DNA from: CAISIP01 sp037968655
Lineage (GTDB): Bacteria > Pseudomonadota > Gammaproteobacteria > Burkholderiales > Burkholderiaceae_C
Reading direction: 5' to 3'
Length of the DNA stretch: 64,000 bases
Assembly (NCBI GenBank): GCA_037968655.1
Contig: JBBKVW010000290.1
Coordinates: forward strand, 7,652 to 71,651
This document shows positions 24,954 through 32,857 of this stretch, piece by piece. Made by a program: the position numbers and the translations under genes. The first letter of the stretch is position 1; each line of letters begins with the position of its first letter. Below the pieces are notes generated by a model. That model was not told the DNA's origin, made no database searches, and saw nothing but the letters and a program-made list of their open reading frames with translations.

Positions 24954-26801
24954 ATGTCCTGGACCGGAAAAATGCTTCGTGTCGACCTGACCAAGGGAAC
25001 GGTCAAGGTCGAAGCCACCAACATGGAATGGGCGCAGGCCTACATCGGCTCGCGCGGCCTGGGTACCAAGTACCTGGTGGAAGAGGTCGACGCCACGGTC
25101 GACCCACTGTCGGCCGACAACAAGATCATCTGGGCCACCGGCCCGCTGACCGGCACCATGGCCAGCACCGGCGGGCGCTATACCGTCATCACCAAGAGCC
25201 CGCTCACCGGCGCGGTGGCCTGCTCCAATTCGGGCGGTTACTGGGGCGCCGAGTTCAAGATGGCCGGTTACGACCTGCTGATCTTCGAGGGCAAGTCGGC
25301 CAAGCCGGTCTACCTCTACATCAACGACGACGTGGTCGAGATCCGCGATGCCGCCCATTTGTGGGGCAAGAGCGTCTGGCAGACCGAGGAGATGCTCAAG
25401 AAGGCCTTGCAGGACCCGCTGACGCGTGTGTCCAGCATCGGCAAGGCGGGCGAGAACGGTGTGCTGTACGCCAGTGTCGTGAATGACCGGCACCGCGCTG
25501 CCGGCCGCTCGGGCGTCGGCACCGTCATGGGCAGCAAGAACCTCAAGGCAATTGCGGTGCGCGGCACCAAGGGCGTGGGCAATATCAAGAATCCCAAGGC
25601 CTTCATGAAAGCAGTGGCCGAGAAGAAAAAGATCCTGGCCGAAAATGCCGTCACCGGCCAGGGCCTGCCGACCTACGGCACCCAGGTGCTGATGAACGTC
25701 ATCAACGAGATCGGCGCCCTGCCAACCCGCAACCACAAGGACTCGCAGTTCGAGGGCGCCAAGGACATCTCGGCCGAGGCCATGGCCACGCCGCGCAAGA
25801 CCGACGGCAAGAAGCACCTGGTGACCAACCAGGCCTGCTTCGGCTGCACGATTGCCTGCGGACGCATCAGCAAGATGGACGAGAGCCATTTCACCGTGGC
25901 CAACAAGCCGCAGTACTGGGGCGCGTCCGGCGGCCTGGAATACGAAGCGGCATGGGCGCTGGGCGCTGCCAACGGCGTCAACGACCTGGAGGCGCTGCAG
26001 TACGCCAACCTGCTGTGCAACGAGGAGGGCATTGACCCGATCAGTTTCGGCGCCACCATCGGCGCGGTGATGGAACTGTATGAAATGGGCGTGCTGACCA
26101 AGGAGCAACTCGGCATCGAGGCGCCATTCGGCTCGGCCCAGGCGCTGGCATTCCTGACTGAACAGACCATCAATGGCGTGGGTTTCGGCAAGGAAATCGG
26201 CCAGGGCTCCAAACGCCTGACGGCCAAGTTCGGCCACCCCGACCTGTCCATGAGCGTCAAGGGCCAGGAGTTCCCGGCCTACGACGGACGCGGCATCCAG
26301 GGCATGGGCCTGGCCTATGCCACCAGCAATCGGGGCGCCTGCCACCTGCGTGGCTACACCGTGGCGTCCGAGGTGCTGGGCATTCCGGTCAAGACCGATC
26401 CGCTGGAGCATGCAGGCAAGCCGGAGCTGGTCAAGGCCTTCCAGGATGCCACGGCGGCATTCGACTCGTCCGGCCTGTGCATCTTCACCACCTTTGCCTG
26501 GGGCCTGGCGGACCTGGCGCCCCAGATGGCGGCGGCCTGTGGCGAGCAGTACACGACCGAAGAGCTGGAGAAGATCGGTGAGCGTATCTGGAACATGGAG
26601 CGCGAATTCAACAACCGTGCCGGCTTCACCGAGAAGGACGACAACCTGCCCAAGCGCCTGCTGACCGAGGCCGTAAAGACCGGCCCCGCCAAGGGCAAGG
26701 TCAGCATGCTGCCCGACATGCTGCCCAAGTACTACGAAGCGCGTGGCTGGGACCAGCAAGGCCGTCCGACCGCTGCAACCAAGGCTCGGCTGGGGCTGTA
26801 A
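24954..26801 (+). CDS. aorB: Tungsten-dependent aldehyde:ferredoxin oxidoreductase, catalytic subunit (AorB-like)
   Basis: 615 residues from the ATG at 24954, preceded by AAGGAGA. The cluster ligands are C295-x2-C298-x3-C302 (ACFGCTIACG) with the distant C509 (SSGLCIF), spaced as in archaeal AOR. Pterin-binding stretches are present (IIWATGPLTGT, YDGRGIQGMGLAYATSNRGACH). The enzyme oxidises aldehydes to carboxylic acids, and the same fold can work in reverse at low potential. It lies 10 bp after the polyferredoxin gene. With a tungstate importer 3 kb upstream, tungsten rather than molybdenum is the likely metal. Confidence 0.94.
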   Translation: MSWTGKMLRVDLTKGTVKVEATNMEWAQAYIGSRGLGTKYLVEEVDATVDPLSADNKIIWATGPLTGTMASTGGRYTVITKSPLTGAVACSNSGGYWGAEFKMAGYDLLIFEGKSAKPVYLYINDDVVEIRDAAHLWGKSVWQTEEMLKKALQDPLTRVSSIGKAGENGVLYASVVNDRHRAAGRSGVGTVMGSKNLKAIAVRGTKGVGNIKNPKAFMKAVAEKKKILAENAVTGQGLPTYGTQVLMNVINEIGALPTRNHKDSQFEGAKDISAEAMATPRKTDGKKHLVTNQACFGCTIACGRISKMDESHFTVANKPQYWGASGGLEYEAAWALGAANGVNDLEALQYANLLCNEEGIDPISFGATIGAVMELYEMGVLTKEQLGIEAPFGSAQALAFLTEQTINGVGFGKEIGQGSKRLTAKFGHPDLSMSVKGQEFPAYDGRGIQGMGLAYATSNRGACHLRGYTVASEVLGIPVKTDPLEHAGKPELVKAFQDATAAFDSSGLCIFTTFAWGLADLAPQMAAACGEQYTTEELEKIGERIWNMEREFNNRAGFTEKDDNLPKRLLTEAVKTGPAKGKVSMLPDMLPKYYEARGWDQQGRPTAATKARLGL

Positions 26802-26820
26802 CACAGCGAGATCCATCGAC

Positions 26821-26842
26821 AGGCGGCTCGTGCGGGCCGCCT
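26821..26842 (+). terminator. Intercistronic hairpin between aorB and aorC
   Basis: AGGCGGC and GCCGCCT (7 bp, loop 8 nt) are followed by TCGTCTTTATT. It looks like a weak terminator or mRNA processing site inside the operon, and could make the FAD-subunit message less abundant than the tungsten-subunit message. Confidence 0.4.
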
Positions 26843-26865
26843 TCGTCTTTATTGGAGACAAGAAC

Positions 26866-28149
26866 ATGCACCATGTCATTCTCGGCGCCGGCCCGGCCGG
26901 CGTCATTGCCGCTGAAACCATTCGTAAACATGCGCCCAAGGACAGCATCACGCTGGTGGGCGACGAGAAGGAGCCGCCGTATTCGCGCATGGCAATTCCC
27001 TATCTGCTGATGGGAAATGTGGGCGAGACCGGCACCTATCTACGCAAAAGCCTGACGCACTATGACGATCTCAAGGTCAAGATCGTGCATGCGCAAGCCA
27101 ACGCGGTGGACGCCGAGGCGAAAACTGTGACGCTGGACAACGGCGACACGCTCAAGTTCGACCGCCTGCTGATCGCGACCGGATCGCGCCCCGCCAGCCC
27201 GCCGATTCCGGGCATGGATCTGCCGGGCATCCACCCGTGCTGGACCATGGACGACGCGCGTGCCATCATGAAACTGGCGACCAAGGGGGCACGGGTACTG
27301 CAGATGGGGGCAGGCTTCATCGGCTGCATCATCATGGAGGCGCTGTCCGCACGCGGCGTGACACTCAGCGTGGTCGAGATGGGAGACCGCATGGTGCCGC
27401 GCATGATGGGGCCCACGGCGGGCGGCATGATAAAGGACTGGTGTGAGACCAAGGGCGTTCAGGTTTTCACCAAGACCAAGGTCGAGGGCATAGAAAAAGG
27501 CGCGGACGGCGCGGCCCTCAAAGTCAAGCTGTCCAACGGCAAGACCATGGACGTCGACCTGGTCATCAGCGCCACCGGCGTCAAGCCGGCGATCGGCTTT
27601 CTGGAGAAATCGGGCGTCAAATGCCTGCAGGGTGTACTGACCGACGAACACCTGCAGACCAGCGTGCCGGGCATCTATGCAGCCGGCGATTGCGCCGAGG
27701 CCTTCGACAAGGTCAGCCAGACCACCATGATCAGCGCCATCCAGCCCAACGCCGCCGAACAGGCGCGGGTGGCGGCGCTCAACATGGTCGGACAATCGGC
27801 AGCGCTCAAGGGAGTGACCCAGATCAACGTACTCGACACCCTGGGCCTGATCTCGACCAGCTTCGGGGCCTGGGAAGGCGTGTCGGGCGGCGAGCATGTG
27901 GAACTGACGGATGCGGGCGCAGGGCGTCACCTGAGCCTGCAATTCAAGGACGATGTGCTGGTGGGGTGCAACAGCGTCGGCTGGACCGACCATGTCGGCG
28001 TGATGCGCGGCCTGGTCGAAGGCCAGATCCACCTGGGCGAGTGGAAGGACAGGCTCAAGCACGACCCGACCAGGCTGATGGACGCCTACCTGGCCAGCGC
28101 GCAGGCGCAAAGCGGCTGGAGCGGCGCGCAGGATGCACGGCGCAGGTAA
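26866..28149 (+). CDS. aorC: FAD/NAD(P)-dependent oxidoreductase subunit (AorC-like)
   Basis: 427 residues from the ATG at 26866, preceded by TTGGAGA. The N-terminal FAD dinucleotide fold is ILGAGPAGVIAAE; the NAD-binding fold is MGAGFIGCIIMEAL near residue 145; the second FAD motif is GIYAAGDCAEAF. This is the pyridine-nucleotide-disulfide-reductase fold without the redox-active CxxxxC. As the third subunit it would pass electrons from the polyferredoxin to NAD+ (or back). It is 64 bp downstream of aorB, and 9 bp ahead of the MoaD-like gene. Symbol by analogy with the Aromatoleum enzyme. Confidence 0.88.
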   Translation: MHHVILGAGPAGVIAAETIRKHAPKDSITLVGDEKEPPYSRMAIPYLLMGNVGETGTYLRKSLTHYDDLKVKIVHAQANAVDAEAKTVTLDNGDTLKFDRLLIATGSRPASPPIPGMDLPGIHPCWTMDDARAIMKLATKGARVLQMGAGFIGCIIMEALSARGVTLSVVEMGDRMVPRMMGPTAGGMIKDWCETKGVQVFTKTKVEGIEKGADGAALKVKLSNGKTMDVDLVISATGVKPAIGFLEKSGVKCLQGVLTDEHLQTSVPGIYAAGDCAEAFDKVSQTTMISAIQPNAAEQARVAALNMVGQSAALKGVTQINVLDTLGLISTSFGAWEGVSGGEHVELTDAGAGRHLSLQFKDDVLVGCNSVGWTDHVGVMRGLVEGQIHLGEWKDRLKHDPTRLMDAYLASAQAQSGWSGAQDARRR

Positions 28150-28158
28150 AGTCGGGCG

Positions 28159-28413
28159 ATGAAGATCACGCTCAAGCTGTTTGCCTCGCTGACCGACTAC
28201 CTGCCACCGGCTGTCAAGTACACCAATATGCTGGCGATGGACGTGGCGCCCGATGCCAGCATCAGCCAGATCATTGCGCCCATGGCCTTGCCCGAGAAGA
28301 TGGTGCATCTGGTGCTGGTCAACGGCAAGTATGTGGAGCCACAGGACCGCCTGACACGTACCCTGGTCGAAGGCGATGTGCTGGCGATCTGGCCACCGAT
28401 TGCCGGTGGCTGA
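28159..28413 (+). CDS. MoaD/ThiS-family sulfur carrier
   Basis: 84 residues with the beta-grasp pattern (ITLKLFASLTDYLPP, VHLVLVNGKYV, LVEGDVLAIWPPIAGG) and the C-terminal Gly-Gly that is adenylated and thiocarboxylated by a MoeB/ThiF-type enzyme. MoaD donates the dithiolene sulfur of the pyranopterin cofactor. Being last in the aldehyde oxidoreductase operon suggests a dedicated carrier for the tungsten cofactor. No MoaE or MoeB partner is nearby, so it probably uses genome-encoded ones. Confidence 0.88.
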   Translation: MKITLKLFASLTDYLPPAVKYTNMLAMDVAPDASISQIIAPMALPEKMVHLVLVNGKYVEPQDRLTRTLVEGDVLAIWPPIAGG

Positions 28414-28487
28414 GCGTTGCCGGCTACTGCCGCGCACTTAACGAGTCCGATCTCTGTCCAATCTTTGGCGCCAACGACCCGCACCGC

Positions 28488-28787
28488 ATGCAATCTTCCT
28501 ATGCCGACAGTTTCGATCGCGAAATGGGCTGCACTGAAAAGGAGTGGCTGGGCTGGTTGCCGCAAGCCATCGGTGAACATCCGTATCAGATCGACGCGCA
28601 GGCGCTGAGTGCGCGCATCGAGACCGGCCAATTGGCCCTGGCCTGGCAGGTCGGTGCGCCGCGCGCGATTGCGCTGGCCCGCATTCCGCGGCTGCTGGTC
28701 AGCTTTCGCTTCACTGGCCTGGATGATCAACAGCGCTACCGCTTCATGAAGCGCTTTGACCTGTATATGCAGCGCGGCGGTGGGTGA
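28488..28787 (+). CDS. Conserved hypothetical protein
   Basis: 99 residues. I do not recognise a named domain. Visible features are a helical start with GCTEKEWLGWLPQAI, then a strand pair (LALAWQVGAPRAIALARIPRLLVSFRF) and a conserved-looking end (FMKRFDLYMQRGGG). It has no signal peptide or membrane helix. It lies 74 bp after the MoaD-like gene on the same strand and could be part of that transcript. I have a vague memory of similar small proteins in other Burkholderiales but cannot support a role. Confidence 0.65.
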   Translation: MQSSYADSFDREMGCTEKEWLGWLPQAIGEHPYQIDAQALSARIETGQLALAWQVGAPRAIALARIPRLLVSFRFTGLDDQQRYRFMKRFDLYMQRGGG

Positions 28788-28850
28788 CTGGTCGACGAAA
28801 CTGTTCGACTGTCTTTTTTGGCGCCGCCAATTGTCTGAAACATATCCGCC

Positions 28851-29312
28851 ATGCCTTCTGCATTTACCGTCCGACCTATCCGGGAAGCTGACTTCGCACA
28901 GTGGCTGCCGCTATGGGACGGCTACAACGCCTTCTATGGCCGCAGCGGTCTCACTGCCTTGCCACTCGAAATAACCGAGCGCACCTGGAAGCGCTTTTTC
29001 GACCCGGCCGAACCGGTGCATGCGCTGGTGGCCGAAGAGGCGGGACAACTGTTGGGTCTGACCCATTTTCTGTACCACCGCAGCACAACGCGCGCGGCCG
29101 ATGTCTGCTATTTGCAGGACTTGTTCACTGTCCCTGCTGCACGCGGTCGCGGGGTCGGCGGCCAATTGATCGAGGCGGTGTACCGGGCGGCACATGCGGC
29201 CGGCAGCACCCGGGTGTACTGGCAGACCCATATCGACAACCACACCGGTCGCAGCCTGTACGACAAACTGGCCAAGCACCACGGATTCATCGTCTATGCA
29301 CACGATGCCTGA
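28851..29312 (+). CDS. GNAT-family N-acetyltransferase
   Basis: 153 residues. The acetyl-CoA-binding motif A is visible as CYLQDLFTVPAARGRGVGGQLIEAVYRAA (R/Q-x2-G-x-G/A type), followed by VYWQTHIDNHTGRSLYDKLAKHHGFIVY. Substrate unknown. It is followed by a PaaI-type thioesterase 18 bp downstream. Confidence 0.88.
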   Translation: MPSAFTVRPIREADFAQWLPLWDGYNAFYGRSGLTALPLEITERTWKRFFDPAEPVHALVAEEAGQLLGLTHFLYHRSTTRAADVCYLQDLFTVPAARGRGVGGQLIEAVYRAAHAAGSTRVYWQTHIDNHTGRSLYDKLAKHHGFIVYAHDA

Positions 29313-29330
29313 ACCTGCTGAGAAAAATCC

Positions 29331-29735
29331 ATGAGCAGCACACGCGAAGAACTGACACGATTTCTGAAAGCGGAGTTCCCGCAGAACAAGTGCACGGTCG
29401 AGCAGGTCGGCGGGCGCGGTGCGACGGTGCGGCATGCAGTTGGCGAGCAGGAACTGCGACCGGGTGGAACCGTGTCGGGCCCGGTCATGATGTCGCTGGC
29501 CGATGTGGCGCTGTATGTCGCGATCCTGGGCGAAATCGGCATCGTGCCGCTGGCCGTGACGACCAGTTTGACCTTCAACTTCATGCGCAAGCCCGCGGCT
29601 GACCGCGACCTGCTGGGCGTGTGCCGATTGCTCAAGCTGGGCAAGACGCTGGCAGTGGGCGAAGTCACCATTTATTCCGAGGGGGTCGACGAACCGGTGG
29701 CCCACGCGGTTGGCACCTACGCCATTCCGCGCTAG
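29331..29735 (+). CDS. PaaI-family hotdog thioesterase
   Basis: 134 residues with the hotdog pattern: LRPGGTVSGPVMMSLADVALYVAIL (central helix with Asp) then VTTSLTFNFMRKP. These enzymes hydrolyse acyl-CoA thioesters. Substrate unknown. It probably shares a transcript with the acetyltransferase. Confidence 0.85.
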   Translation: MSSTREELTRFLKAEFPQNKCTVEQVGGRGATVRHAVGEQELRPGGTVSGPVMMSLADVALYVAILGEIGIVPLAVTTSLTFNFMRKPAADRDLLGVCRLLKLGKTLAVGEVTIYSEGVDEPVAHAVGTYAIPR

Positions 29736-29801
29736 CATGGGCGCTGCAAGTCGGTATAGATTGCAGTAGCGTAGTCGTCCATTCAACTGCAATTCACAAC
29801 C

Positions 29802-30158
29802 ATGACACTTGCCGCCAACCTCGTCGTCGGCCTGATCGCCGTTTTGCATGTGTACATCCTGGTGCTGGAGATGTTTCTGTGGACCACTCCACGTGGCCGC
29901 AAGGTATTCGGACTGACGCAGGAGTTTGCCGAGGCGACGAAAAGGCTTGCTGCCAATCAGGGCCTGTACAACGGTTTTCTGGCTGCAGGGCTGGTATGGG
30001 GTCTGTCCCTGGGCGCTGCTGGCGCGTCGATCAAGATTTTCTTTTTGCTGTGCGTCCTGATTGCCGGCATCTATGGTGCTGCCACGGTGAACCGGCGCAT
30101 CCTGTTCGTCCAGGCTGTGCCGGCAGTCATTGGCCTGCTGATGATGTCACTGGCCTGA
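29802..30158 (+). CDS. DUF1304-type small membrane protein
   Basis: 118 residues with about four membrane helices. The arrangement HVYILVLEMFLWTTPRGRKVFGL, then ANQGLYNGFLAAGLVWG, is characteristic of DUF1304. Function is not known. It is followed by a gamma-glutamylcyclotransferase-like gene 14 bp downstream. Confidence 0.85.
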   Translation: MTLAANLVVGLIAVLHVYILVLEMFLWTTPRGRKVFGLTQEFAEATKRLAANQGLYNGFLAAGLVWGLSLGAAGASIKIFFLLCVLIAGIYGAATVNRRILFVQAVPAVIGLLMMSLA

Positions 30159-30172
30159 GCAGCGTCAACGGC

Positions 30173-30682
30173 ATGGCGGCACAGTTCCTGTATTTCGCCT
30201 ACGGCTCCAATTTGTTGTCGCAACGCCTGCGCGCGCGCACGCCGTCTGCGGTCGCGCTCGGATGCGCTGTGTTGCGCGGGCATGAGTTGCGCTGGCACAT
30301 GGCCTCGCGTGACGGATCTGGCAAATGCGATGTTGTTTCCGGTCCTGGCACAGGCCAAACGGTGCATGGCGTGGTGTACCGCATCGCGAGCGACGAGAAG
30401 AAGGCACTGGATACGGCGGAATCGCTGGGAGTCGGCTATCGCCAGCAGATCGTGGAGGTGGAATTGGGCGCCGAAACCGCGCATGCCTTGGTCTATCAGG
30501 CGCTGCGGGTCGATGCCAGCATATTGCCCTATGACTGGTACAAGACGCTGGTCGTTAGTGGTGCGCTCGAACATGGATTGCCGGCGCTTTATCGGCAGCA
30601 ACTGAAGGCGGCGCCATGCAAGCCCGATCCGGACGCGGAGCGATCAATGCGGCACTACGACTTGGCTCTGCGAAGCCCTTGA
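30173..30682 (+). CDS. Gamma-glutamylcyclotransferase-like protein
   Basis: 169 residues from the ATG at 30173. The family start FLYFAYGSNLLSQRLRART (YGSN substrate-binding loop) is clear, as is VHGVVYRI. An acidic residue at the expected catalytic place may be Glu in ALDTAESLGVGY. The family releases 5-oxoproline from gamma-glutamyl compounds. A 5-oxoprolinase-like fusion is encoded at 45.5 kb, but with no shared operon. It lies only 3 bp from the next gene. Confidence 0.85.
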   Translation: MAAQFLYFAYGSNLLSQRLRARTPSAVALGCAVLRGHELRWHMASRDGSGKCDVVSGPGTGQTVHGVVYRIASDEKKALDTAESLGVGYRQQIVEVELGAETAHALVYQALRVDASILPYDWYKTLVVSGALEHGLPALYRQQLKAAPCKPDPDAERSMRHYDLALRSP

Positions 30683-30685
30683 CGC

Positions 30686-31207
30686 ATGTTGCAAGTCAAG
30701 CCTTGTCCACTACCCCCCGACGCCTTGCTGCGCATCTGTAAGCAGCAAGGCGCCTATGTCGATTGCTTTGCGGTCGATATCGCCATGGCGGTGTCACAGG
30801 TCCAGTTTGTCGAGGCCTTCTACACCTCGGCGGTGTTCCGCGTCGAGCGCTGGATCTTGCGTTGGGCCCTGTCCCGGCCGTCGACCGATCTGCAGGCACG
30901 GCAACTGGCCGAGGCGTCGATCGATGCCTTTGCCGCCTGGACCGTGCAGCCGCGCAGTGCCGACCAACTGCTGCTTGCTGACATTGCCGGCAGCACCCGA
31001 TCCTGGTTGATGGTCGAACCCGGCCGCAGCGGCGCGGAAGGCGCTACGCGCTTGTACTTCGGTTCTGCCGTGATGCCCAAGTCGGGTTCCAGCGCCGCAC
31101 GCCCCGAGATGGCATTCCTGTTTCGTGCGCTACTGGGGTTTCATAAACTCTATTCGCGTGTCTTGCTTGGTGCGGCGCGGTCGCGATTGATGCGAGGGCG
31201 CGCATGA
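30686..31207 (+). CDS. Conserved hypothetical protein
   Basis: 173 residues, not recognised. Visible blocks are AVSQVQFVEAFYTSAVFRVERWILRWALSR, DAFAAWTVQPRSADQLLLADIAGSTRSWLMVEP and FLFRALLGFHKLYSRVLL. It may have an SRPBCC- or DUF2867-like beta core, but I cannot confirm this. No signal peptide. The 3-bp spacing after the cyclotransferase-like gene suggests co-transcription. Confidence 0.6.
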   Translation: MLQVKPCPLPPDALLRICKQQGAYVDCFAVDIAMAVSQVQFVEAFYTSAVFRVERWILRWALSRPSTDLQARQLAEASIDAFAAWTVQPRSADQLLLADIAGSTRSWLMVEPGRSGAEGATRLYFGSAVMPKSGSSAARPEMAFLFRALLGFHKLYSRVLLGAARSRLMRGRA

Positions 31208-31344
31208 TGGCCGGCACCGCAACCGTGTGCGCAGGTTCGGCAAGTTGCATTTGCCGCGGCGCCAGCCAGGGGGCGTCGACTGCCCGCGCCAGGTGTTGTT
31301 GCAGTTGCCTTGCCGATTGATCATTCATTTCCAGGAGATTTCCC

Positions 31345-32067
31345 ATGGGTGTTGAACCACTTCCACTGTCCAACGATCTGATTCGGATCCTGTCCGGCGT
31401 GACGACCGCGACATTGACCACCGTGTTGCTCAAGAAGGGTCTGCGCAATGTCTGGATACGCGGCGCCAGGCCGCTCAAGCCCGGCTTGCCGCGCCTGGTC
31501 GGTCGCGCCTTCACGCTGCGCTTCGTGCCGGCCCGCGAAGACCTGGCGACACCCGCGTCCTGGGGTGCGCCGATCTCGACCCGTGCCGCGATCGAGGCCA
31601 TGCCCGATGGCGCCATTGCCGTCGTCGATGCGATGGGCGTGCAGGACGCGGGCATCTTTGGCGACATCCTGTGCGCGCGCATGCACAAGCGCGGCGTGGC
31701 CGCCCTGATCACCGATGGCGTGATCCGCGACATCGACGGCGTACTGGCAACCGGCCTGCCAGTCTGGTGCCAGGGCACGGCCGCGCCGGCATCGGTCGCG
31801 GGGCTGACCTTCGTCGCCTGGCAGGAGCCTGTGGCTTGCGGCGGCGTAGCGGTGTTCCCGAATGATGTGATCGTGGTCGACGCCGACGGCGCAGTGCTGA
31901 TTCCCCAAGCCATGGTGGACGATGTGCTGGCGGCGGCGGTCGAGCAGGAGTTGCTGGAGGGCTGGATCATGACCCAGGTGCTGGCCGGCGTGCCCTTGCC
32001 CGGCTTGTACCCTCCCAATGACGAAAACAAGGCACGCTTCGCGGCGTGGGCGCGCAATGGGGCATAA
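31345..32067 (+). CDS. RraA-like / HMG-aldolase-family protein
   Basis: 240 residues. The family core AVVDAMGVQDAGIFGDILCARMHKRGVAALITDGVIRDIDG carries the G-D and R-D residues that bind metal and carboxylate in class II pyruvate aldolases of this fold; GGVAVFPNDVIVVDADGAVLIP follows. True RraA proteins inhibit RNase E, but proteins of this length in this group are more often 4-hydroxy-4-methyl-2-oxoglutarate aldolase-like. A strong AGGAG site precedes the ATG. Confidence 0.83.
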   Translation: MGVEPLPLSNDLIRILSGVTTATLTTVLLKKGLRNVWIRGARPLKPGLPRLVGRAFTLRFVPAREDLATPASWGAPISTRAAIEAMPDGAIAVVDAMGVQDAGIFGDILCARMHKRGVAALITDGVIRDIDGVLATGLPVWCQGTAAPASVAGLTFVAWQEPVACGGVAVFPNDVIVVDADGAVLIPQAMVDDVLAAAVEQELLEGWIMTQVLAGVPLPGLYPPNDENKARFAAWARNGA

Positions 32068-32220
32068 GCGGGCGCGTGATGGCTTGTCAGCGCGACGATT
32101 TCTGCGGGTCGCGCTGTCACTGGACCACAGGCGCTGACCAATTCGTTACGCTTATTGCACCGGTGAGCGCGCTCTGGGGCACTTGTGTGCCTACCATCGT
32201 TTTTTTTGAAGGAAGAACCA

Positions 32221-32766
32221 ATGGCATTGCAACCCCCATTTTTCGGCAAACGTGATCCGGACCCCGTAGCGGCGCGACGCCCTAGTTCCCTGGCCCAACC
32301 CGGTTCCGTTGGTGTGCAGCCGGCTTCGGCGCCCTTGGCGCCCCATTCCCCGCCTGCAGATGCCGTTGCACCAACGGCCCCGGCACCAGCGCCACATGGC
32401 GGCAGCAGGTTGACAGTAGGGCCCAACATCAAGCTCAAAGGGGTTGAGATCACCGACTGCGATACCCTGTTTGTCGAAGGCACGGTGGAAGCGACGATGG
32501 ATTCGCGCTTGATGCAGATTGCCGAATGTGGCGCGTTCAAGGGATCCGCCAGCGTCGATATTGCCGAGATCCACGGTCGATTCGATGGCGACCTGACAGT
32601 ACGTGACAAGCTGATGATTTATGCCACTGGCAAGATTACCGGCAAGATCCGCTACGGTAAATTGGTGATTGAAGAGGGCGGTCAGCTCTCGGGCGAGGTC
32701 GTGTTCGGCACAGCCGACGCGGCCAAGCCGGCAATGCGCGAACGGGCCGGCCTGCAGGCTGCCTGA
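32221..32766 (+). CDS. Bactofilin
   Basis: 181 residues from the ATG at 32221, preceded by AAGGAAG. A Pro/Ala-rich disordered N-terminus of about 60 residues leads to the beta-helical bactofilin core (LTVGPNIKLKGVEITDCDTLFVEGTVEAT, IAEIHGRFDGDLTVRDKLMIYATGKITGKIRYGKLVIEEGG is spread over residues 65-165). Bactofilins polymerise into cytoskeletal filaments that help cell shape or polar organisation. No peptidase partner is adjacent. Confidence 0.9.
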   Translation: MALQPPFFGKRDPDPVAARRPSSLAQPGSVGVQPASAPLAPHSPPADAVAPTAPAPAPHGGSRLTVGPNIKLKGVEITDCDTLFVEGTVEATMDSRLMQIAECGAFKGSASVDIAEIHGRFDGDLTVRDKLMIYATGKITGKIRYGKLVIEEGGQLSGEVVFGTADAAKPAMRERAGLQAA

Positions 32767-32857
32767 TTCCGCGTCACATCTGATCGCGCACCGAAAGGTC
32801 GCGCGTTCAGGCGCTACCATCCGGCAATCGAATTGAACCATTGCCAGGGGGTGGAGC

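Noticed and set aside
24864..26990. 708-codon open frame on the - strand opposite the AOR catalytic gene
   Set aside because: It is an antisense shadow produced by high-GC codon usage; its translation shows no domain, and the + strand encodes a clear AOR.
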